Assembly (NCBI RefSeq): GCF_937910895.1
Contig: NZ_CALEMI010000036.1
Span: 1-38,514 of the forward strand
Length of the DNA stretch: 38,514 nt
Direction: 5' to 3'
Source of the DNA: an uncultured Dokdonia sp.
Lineage (GTDB): Bacteria; Bacteroidota; Bacteroidia; Flavobacteriales; Flavobacteriaceae
Below the pieces are notes generated by a model. That model did no database searches. It saw only the letters and a list, made by a program, of their open reading frames with translations, and was not told where the DNA came from. Of this stretch, positions 33,168 through 38,514 are shown in pieces (the stretch's first letter is position 1; each line of letters opens with the position of its first letter). Both the position numbers and the translations under genes were made by a program.

Positions 33168-34118
33168 ATGACAGGAACCGTATATAAATCTACAGGAAGT
33201 TGGTACACCGTAAAAACGGAAGACAGTCAGTGGTATGAATGTCGTATCAAAGGGAAGTTTCGTATTCAAGGGATAAAAAGCACAAACCCAGTCGCTGTAG
33301 GAGATATTGTAGACTTTGATCTAGATACCAAAAGTGATGTAGAAACGGGTGTTATTACAAACATCCATCAAAGAGATAATTACATTATCAGAAAATCTGT
33401 AAACTTATCTAAGCAAACACATATTATTGCGTCAAATGTTGATCAGGTTTTTTTACTCGTTACGTTAAATAATCCTCCTACGTTTACTGCGTTTATTGAT
33501 CGTTTCTTAATCTCTGCAGAAGCGTATAGAATTAAAGCCATTTTACTCTTTAATAAGATAGATACCTACACCGAAGATGAGTTGCTTGAAATCAAATTTC
33601 TTGCAGCCATGTATAGAGACGTTGGGTATGAATGTCTAGGGATTTCAGCGCTAAAAAACACCAATTTAGATGTGTTGAAGAAACAAATGATAGGAAAAGT
33701 AAATATCTTTACCGGGCACAGTGGTGTTGGAAAATCTACACTTGTAAACGCAATAGAACCTAACCTGAATCTTAAAACAAAAGAGATTAGTGAACAGCAC
33801 ATGCAAGGACAACATACCACTACATTTGCAGAAATGTATGATTTAAGCTTTAATGCAAAAATCATTGATACTCCAGGAATTAAAGGATTTGGAATCGTTG
33901 ATATGGAACGAGAAGAAATAGGAAATTACTTCCCTGAATTTTTTGCCTTAAAAAGTGAGTGTAAATTTAATAACTGCCTCCATCTAGAAGAGCCTAAATG
34001 TGCTGTCAAAGAGGCATTAGATAATGATGAGTTGCATTGGTCTCGTTATAAAAGTTATGTTCAAATCATGGAGGGTGACGAAGAGCAGTACCGTAAAGAT
34101 CACTATCCATCTCACTAA
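33168..34118 (+). CDS. rsgA: Ribosome small-subunit biogenesis GTPase RsgA
   Basis: 316 aa. Circularly permuted GTPase of 30S maturation. An N-terminal OB-like domain (TGTVYKSTGSWYTVKTEDSQWYECRIKGKFR) is followed by G4 LFNKID, G1 GHSGVGKST, G3 DTPGIKGFG and the C-terminal zinc knuckle CKFNNCLHLEEPKCAVKEA. All motifs are intact and in the permuted order. It is the first gene of an operon with dtd (3-bp gap) and the two DUF3857 genes. Confidence 0.96.
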   Translation: MTGTVYKSTGSWYTVKTEDSQWYECRIKGKFRIQGIKSTNPVAVGDIVDFDLDTKSDVETGVITNIHQRDNYIIRKSVNLSKQTHIIASNVDQVFLLVTLNNPPTFTAFIDRFLISAEAYRIKAILLFNKIDTYTEDELLEIKFLAAMYRDVGYECLGISALKNTNLDVLKKQMIGKVNIFTGHSGVGKSTLVNAIEPNLNLKTKEISEQHMQGQHTTTFAEMYDLSFNAKIIDTPGIKGFGIVDMEREEIGNYFPEFFALKSECKFNNCLHLEEPKCAVKEALDNDELHWSRYKSYVQIMEGDEEQYRKDHYPSH

Positions 34119-34121
34119 GCT

Positions 34122-34574
34122 ATGCGAGTCATTATACAACGCGTTTCTGAAGCATCTGTCACTATTAATGATCTTGTAAAGTCAAGTATAGCACAAGGCT
34201 TTCTGGTTTTACTAGGAATCACTCATGAAGATACACAGGAAGATATCGAGTGGCTGACTAATAAAATTATAGGTTTGCGTATTTTTAGCGATGCAAATGG
34301 CGCAATGAATTTATCGATAAAAGACATAGATGGAGACCTCCTAGTGATAAGTCAGTTCACACTACATGCCAGCACAAAAAAAGGAAATCGCCCCTCATTT
34401 TTAGAAGCCGCTCGGCCAGAAGTTGCCATTCCCCTGTATGAAAATTTTGTAAGTACGCTTTCGCGAAAGCGTACCAAAGAAGTGTACACTGGAGAGTTTG
34501 GTGCCGATATGAAAGTACGCTTACTAAATGATGGCCCTGTGACTATTACCATTGACTCAAAAAACAGAGAATAA
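34122..34574 (+). CDS. dtd: D-aminoacyl-tRNA deacylase
   Basis: 150 aa. It removes D-amino acids (and glycine from tRNA-Ala) in proofreading. Seen: MRVIIQRVSEASV, the active-site motif SQFTL (about residues 78-82) and the cross-dimer NDGPVTI motif near the C-terminus. The dispersed palindrome (34453-34474) sits in the weakly conserved helix before the TGEFGADM block and encodes TLSRKR. Length and both catalytic motifs are kept, so the enzyme should be active. Confidence 0.95.
   Translation: MRVIIQRVSEASVTINDLVKSSIAQGFLVLLGITHEDTQEDIEWLTNKIIGLRIFSDANGAMNLSIKDIDGDLLVISQFTLHASTKKGNRPSFLEAARPEVAIPLYENFVSTLSRKRTKEVYTGEFGADMKVRLLNDGPVTITIDSKNRE
34453..34474. repeat. GCTTTCGCGAAAGC palindrome inside dtd (22-bp extended)
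   Basis: Core 34457-34470, with arms extended by GTAC on both sides to a perfect 22-bp palindrome, the longest in the window. It is read as CTT TCG CGA AAG, one phase away from the copy in the aminotransferase gene. Confidence 0.95.
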
Positions 34575-34617
34575 ATTTTTGCTATCTCTTTAACTAGTTT
34601 TATCTTGCTCAAAAAAA

Positions 34618-36519
34618 ATGCGCTTACTTCTTTTGTGTTGCATCTTGTTGCAATCTACGCTATTATTTGCTCAAAATCCGTTAGAATTACAATCGATTAT
34701 ACTGCCTAGTCATCTAACGGAAAATGCAGATAGTATTATACGTGATGAACAAATAACAGTGCATATTCCTGATCAGCGAACCCTTGAATATGAGATATAT
34801 AGAGTAGTTACAGTGATGAATAAAAGGGGGGTGTCTGATATCGATGCTTATGCTGGTTATGATAAAAATTCACGTATTAAAAAACTCGAAGCAGTCATTT
34901 ATGATAAAAGCGGTAGCGAAATAAAAAAGTTTAAGAAAAATGATTTTAAAGATGTTAGTGCTGTAAGTGGGGGAACCCTTTTTTCTGATTCTAGAGTTAA
35001 ATTTTTAGAATATACACCAGTATCGTATCCGTTTACAGTTGTGTTTACTTCTTCTTGGGTTAGTAATGACACAGCATTTATTCCTTTTTGGTATCCTAAT
35101 GACACCTATCAAAGTAGTACGGCAAAGAGCACATATACCTTGACGTATGCTCCAGATTTCGTATTAAAACACAAAATACTAAATCCTAATGAACAGATTG
35201 TTATTAACAAATCTCCTGGTAAAATTGAAGTCTCAGTAAAGAATTATAAAGCCTATGTTCCTGAAGCGTATAGTCCTGGTTTTAAAAAAATAGTACCTAA
35301 AGTGATTTTTGCATTAAATAAATTTCACCTTTCAGGAGTTGACGGGACTGCAGAAGATTGGGCTAGTTATGGCAAATGGATAGATGAATATCTTTTAAAA
35401 GGGACGAGAGACTTATCTCCAGAAACAAAAAATGAGATTCGAAACTTAGTCGCAGGAGAGACTAGTAAAATTGAAAAAGCTCGTAAGATATACGAATATG
35501 TGCAAGAAAAAACGCGATACATTAGTGTGCAAATTGGGATAGGAGGCTGGAAGCCCATGCTGGCATCAGAAGTAGATGCACTAGGATACGGAGACTGTAA
35601 GGCGCTCACAAACTATACCAAATCATTATTAGAGGTAGCTGAGATTCCTTCCTATTACACTATATTATACGCTGGAGATGATAAGATGGATATTCAACCA
35701 GATTTTGTTTCTATGCAAGGAAATCATGCTATTTTAAGTATTCCTGATGGAGAAGATTATGTATGGTTGGAATGTACAAGTCAGGATATTCCTTTTGGAT
35801 TTATTGGTGATTTTACAGATGATAGAGATGTGGTCATTATTACACCAGAAGGAGGTAAAATAGTACATACGGATATTTATGATTATTCAAAAAACACACA
35901 ATATTTAAAAGGAATTTGCAAAATTACTCCAGAAGGAACTTTGGAAGCAACGGTAACTATCCAGTCTAAAGGAATACAATACAATGATCGTTATTTTTTA
36001 GAAAACCAAATAGATAGTGATCAAAAAAAGCATTACTATAATTTTTGGCGACATATTAATAATATGAAAATAGATAGTATCGCTCTAGAAAATAATAGGA
36101 GAGATGTTGTAATGAATGAAAAGATTACTTTCTCAGCCGATAATTATGCCTCTTTTGCAGGTGAAGAAATGCTTATCTCTCTCAATGCAGTTAATAGATA
36201 TACTAATATCCCAAAAAGGTATAAAGAAAGAGATCTTGAACTATATATAGATAGAGGTTTTGTGGATGAAGATGAAGTCAGTGTTACTGTTCCAGATATC
36301 TATACATTACAAGATTCATTTGAAAATATTCATCTAGAAAGCGAATTTGGGATGTATGACTTAACTTTTGAACGCTTAGATGATACCCATGTAAAATATA
36401 CCAGAAAATTTTCTATGTACGACGGAACTTTTTCAAAAGAAAAATATAAAAGTTTTAGATCATTTATAAGAAAAATTGTCCGTTATGATGATCAAAAAAT
36501 TGTTCTTACCAAAATTTAA
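34618..36519 (+). CDS. DUF3857 / transglutaminase-like exported protein
   Basis: 633 aa. Signal peptide (MRLLLLCCILLQSTLLFAQ). An N-terminal DUF3857 domain (about 45-230) is followed by a transglutaminase-like core with Cys327 (YGDCKALTNY), His370 (GNHAIL) and an acidic residue Glu385 (WLECTSQ), then a beta-rich C-terminal part. The triad looks complete. Such proteins are widespread in the Bacteroidota periplasm, but their substrates are unknown. It starts 43 bp after dtd and is followed after 6 bp by a paralogue. Confidence 0.85.
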   Translation: MRLLLLCCILLQSTLLFAQNPLELQSIILPSHLTENADSIIRDEQITVHIPDQRTLEYEIYRVVTVMNKRGVSDIDAYAGYDKNSRIKKLEAVIYDKSGSEIKKFKKNDFKDVSAVSGGTLFSDSRVKFLEYTPVSYPFTVVFTSSWVSNDTAFIPFWYPNDTYQSSTAKSTYTLTYAPDFVLKHKILNPNEQIVINKSPGKIEVSVKNYKAYVPEAYSPGFKKIVPKVIFALNKFHLSGVDGTAEDWASYGKWIDEYLLKGTRDLSPETKNEIRNLVAGETSKIEKARKIYEYVQEKTRYISVQIGIGGWKPMLASEVDALGYGDCKALTNYTKSLLEVAEIPSYYTILYAGDDKMDIQPDFVSMQGNHAILSIPDGEDYVWLECTSQDIPFGFIGDFTDDRDVVIITPEGGKIVHTDIYDYSKNTQYLKGICKITPEGTLEATVTIQSKGIQYNDRYFLENQIDSDQKKHYYNFWRHINNMKIDSIALENNRRDVVMNEKITFSADNYASFAGEEMLISLNAVNRYTNIPKRYKERDLELYIDRGFVDEDEVSVTVPDIYTLQDSFENIHLESEFGMYDLTFERLDDTHVKYTRKFSMYDGTFSKEKYKSFRSFIRKIVRYDDQKIVLTKI

Positions 36520-36525
36520 TATACT

Positions 36526-38154
36526 ATGATAAAAAAATACGTACTACTCCTTGTAAGTTTTGTTGTATTCCAACAATCTATTGTTGCTCAAAATTATAAA
36601 TTCGGAAAAGTCTCTGAAGAAGAACTCGCAGCAACTTCTCATAAATCAGATCCAGAAGCTAATGCTGCAATACTATACAGAAATACAGACACTAAATTCA
36701 ATTATACTCAAGATGGTGGTTTTGTTGTGATAACGGAGCATCAAGAGCGTATTAAAATATATAATAAAGATGGATATGATTTTGCTAATCAAGAAGTAAG
36801 AATGTATCAAGGTACAAGTGAAGAAGAAACAGTTACTTCATTAAAAGCCGTAACCTATAATCTGATAGATGGAAAAATTGAAGAAAGTAAGCTTCAAAAC
36901 AAAGGCATATTTGAAGAAGAGAAAAGTAAAAATTGGACAATTAAAAAGTTTACAATGCCAGACATACAAGATGGTTCTATCATTGAATTTAAATATACTT
37001 TTACCTCTCCCTTCTATACTACGATAAATGAATTTCGCTTTCAAGAAAGTATTCCTGTAGATAAAGTAGAAATGCGATTTTTTGCCCCAGAATATCTCAT
37101 GTACAGAACTCATGGAAAAGGAGGAATCCCTTTAGGGTTAAAAACGGAGCAAAAAGCCCGTACAATTAGATATAGGTATGAAAGACAGGCATTAGCAAGA
37201 GCTACAGAGGTAGAGAGAGGAACAAGGGAGCTTGATCTTACAGAAAACGGATATATTGTAAATCTCGAAAATTTACCCGCTCTTAAAGAGGAACCATTTG
37301 CTGGAAACCTAAATAATTATATATCAGCTTTACAGTTTGAACTTTCATATACAAAGTTTCCGAATTCAGAAGTACGCTACTATGCCACATCTTGGGAAGA
37401 TGTAGCAACAAAAATTTATAAGTCAGATAACTTTGGGAAAGAATTAGAAATCACAAAATATTTTAAGGAAGATATAGATGCCTTGTTGTCTGGGGTTGCA
37501 ACCTCCAAAGAAAGAATGATAAAAGTTTTTGATTTTGTCAAATCAAAAATGACTTGGAATGAATACTACGGTGTGTATACAGATAAAGGTGTTAAAAAGG
37601 CGTATGCAGATGGGTTAGGAAATGTTGCAGATATCAACTTAATGCTAGTAGCAATGCTTAATTATGCAGGTGTAGAAACCAATCCTATCTTACTAAGTAC
37701 TAAAGCTAATGGTATCCCATTCTTCCCAACCAGAACAGGATTTAATTATGTGATTGCTGGTGCTGTCTTAGACAATAGATTGTTTCTTCTTGATGGTGTT
37801 GATAAAACGGGTTCTCCTAGTGTGTTAAAAACCAATCTCCTAAACTGGAAAGGAAGAATGGTAAGAGCAGATGGAAGTTCATTATTGGTAGACTTGCTCC
37901 CCTCTAACCCAGCTACCCACACAAGTCTCATGAACCTTGAAGTAAATGAAGATTTAGTTATTACAGGAAATTCAAAAAATAGATTTACAGGACATTATGC
38001 TAAAGGACAAAGAGCTAGATATCGAAATTTAAATGAGGATCAACAATCTGAAAAAATGGAAGAGAATTTTGAGTCACTAGAAATGATTGATCATTCTTTT
38101 AAAGATATGGATGATGCTGATGAGCCTTTAATTTTAGAATATAACTTTGGGTAA
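36526..38154 (+). CDS. DUF3857 paralogue, catalytic residues lost, C-terminus truncated
   Basis: 542 aa with a signal peptide (MIKKYVLLLVSFVVFQQSIVAQ). It has the DUF3857 domain (about 60-250) and then a transglutaminase-like region in which, aligned by eye to the upstream paralogue, the Cys is Val367 (GLGNVADINL) and the His is Tyr408 (FNYVIAG). It is thus probably a non-enzymatic partner. Related proteins are usually longer by about 100 residues. This one ends abruptly at LILEYNFG, where the frame runs into the antisense of the facing gene. The truncation appears to be a deletion junction. Confidence 0.8.
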   Translation: MIKKYVLLLVSFVVFQQSIVAQNYKFGKVSEEELAATSHKSDPEANAAILYRNTDTKFNYTQDGGFVVITEHQERIKIYNKDGYDFANQEVRMYQGTSEEETVTSLKAVTYNLIDGKIEESKLQNKGIFEEEKSKNWTIKKFTMPDIQDGSIIEFKYTFTSPFYTTINEFRFQESIPVDKVEMRFFAPEYLMYRTHGKGGIPLGLKTEQKARTIRYRYERQALARATEVERGTRELDLTENGYIVNLENLPALKEEPFAGNLNNYISALQFELSYTKFPNSEVRYYATSWEDVATKIYKSDNFGKELEITKYFKEDIDALLSGVATSKERMIKVFDFVKSKMTWNEYYGVYTDKGVKKAYADGLGNVADINLMLVAMLNYAGVETNPILLSTKANGIPFFPTRTGFNYVIAGAVLDNRLFLLDGVDKTGSPSVLKTNLLNWKGRMVRADGSSLLVDLLPSNPATHTSLMNLEVNEDLVITGNSKNRFTGHYAKGQRARYRNLNEDQQSEKMEENFESLEMIDHSFKDMDDADEPLILEYNFG

Positions 38155-38374
38155 ATTGTAATCCAATTTTAAATCCTGGTCTTGGAATAAAAGCGTTACC
38201 CATAATAATACCAAGCACAATGGCTATCATAACTGTAGAAATTGGACTTTTTTCATAACCTAACAATTCAGTTCCAATTACATTGTTTATGCCATCAGAT
38301 AATAGGTAAAGTACAAGAGCTAAAATTATTCCAGGTATAAAAGAAATAAAACTTTTTATTTGTTCAGATATCAT
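38099..38374 (-). pseudogene. Truncated YeiH-type (UPF0324) membrane transporter gene
   Basis: 91 codons. Residues 1-70 look like the N-terminus of a YeiH/putative sulfate exporter family protein: two hydrophobic helices (IPGIILALVLYLLS, STVMIAIVLGIIMGN), then the GLQFTQSYIL stretch that precedes the next helix in full-length members of over 300 aa. After KLK the frame is simply the antisense of the DUF3857 gene and stops at 38099. The rest of the transporter is missing from the window, so the gene is broken. Confidence 0.6.
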
Positions 38375-38426
38375 TTTAATGTGCGTATATCGAATTAATC
38401 TCTAATTATAATGGTATTTGGTCGCA

Positions 38427-38514
38427 TTATGCATCAGTTGAATTTATTTTTTTGTATTTTTGTTTAGAAGGTATTACTCCTCTAACACCGCCTTTAGGAT
38501 CCTCTACGTCTCCT
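38427..38514 (-). CDS. C-terminal end of an unidentified protein (partial)
   Basis: A minus-strand frame enters at the window edge and stops at 38427. The visible 28 residues read GDVEDPKGGVRGVIPSKQKY followed by KKINSTDA. The DPxGGVRGVIP ending is reminiscent of some HIT-family proteins, but too little is present for a firm call. Confidence 0.4.
   Translation of the reverse strand, partial: GDVEDPKGGVRGVIPSKQKYKKINSTDA

Noticed and set aside
37031-37050. ATTTCGCTTTCAAGAAAG in the second DUF3857 gene
   Set aside because: Resembles the palindrome but the centre is not symmetric; it is ordinary coding sequence (EFRFQES).
1-38514. CRISPR arrays, tRNA or rRNA genes, transposases
   Set aside because: Read through both strands and saw no regularly spaced repeats, cloverleaf genes or transposase/integrase motifs.

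Overview
The window is AT-rich chromosomal DNA from a marine flavobacterium (Bacteroidota, Flavobacteriaceae). It is most likely a Dokdonia/Krokinobacter relative, because the rhodopsin at 25960-26793 matches residue for residue the remembered key positions of the Krokinobacter eikastus sodium pump KR2. Supporting signs are gldA, a T9SS sorting domain, a short primary sigma factor, many SD-less lipoproteins with a Cys-Ser-Asp start, and promoters of the TTG-N19-TAnnTTTG type. No tRNA, rRNA, CRISPR array or transposase was seen.

Layout. 1-5.4 kb: partial MtfA-like peptidase, NHL/T9SS protein, membrane AraC regulator, rpe, short BLUF photoreceptor, primary sigma factor. 5.4-17.7 kb: an accessory envelope/stress region with two HTH paralogues, two frameshifted outer-membrane barrel genes, a GNAT-like/desaturase pair, two ECF sigma plus membrane-partner operons, several lipoproteins and a CDP-alcohol phosphatidyltransferase. 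Three tandem units here share a GCAACC-N15/16-G(T/A)CTA promoter, which points to an ECF autoregulon and sets TTG starts for the sigma genes. 18.0-24.8 kb: hybrid histidine kinase, a 1,096-bp cassette (HAD phosphatase plus ParB-like protein) between two perfect 71-bp direct repeats, then pnp and rpsO. 25.0-28.0 kb: lipoprotein, sodium-pumping rhodopsin, gldA. 28.1-32.6 kb: an aromatic amino acid operon (pheA, aminotransferase, tyrA, DAHP synthase/chorismate mutase) preceded by an unannotated leader peptide rich in Phe/Tyr/Trp and a complete attenuator. 32.6-38.5 kb: small secreted protein, rsgA-dtd, two DUF3857 genes (the second apparently catalytically dead and C-terminally truncated), a truncated YeiH-like gene that meets it tail to tail, and the end of another gene.

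Overlaying all of this is a dispersed palindrome, GCTTTCGCGAAAGC, present nine times intact and once broken. Most copies lie just after stop codons, but two lie inside genes in different reading frames. It also marks one edge of the 71-bp repeats. A second, hairpin-forming repeat family sits immediately upstream of the pheA and pnp start codons.
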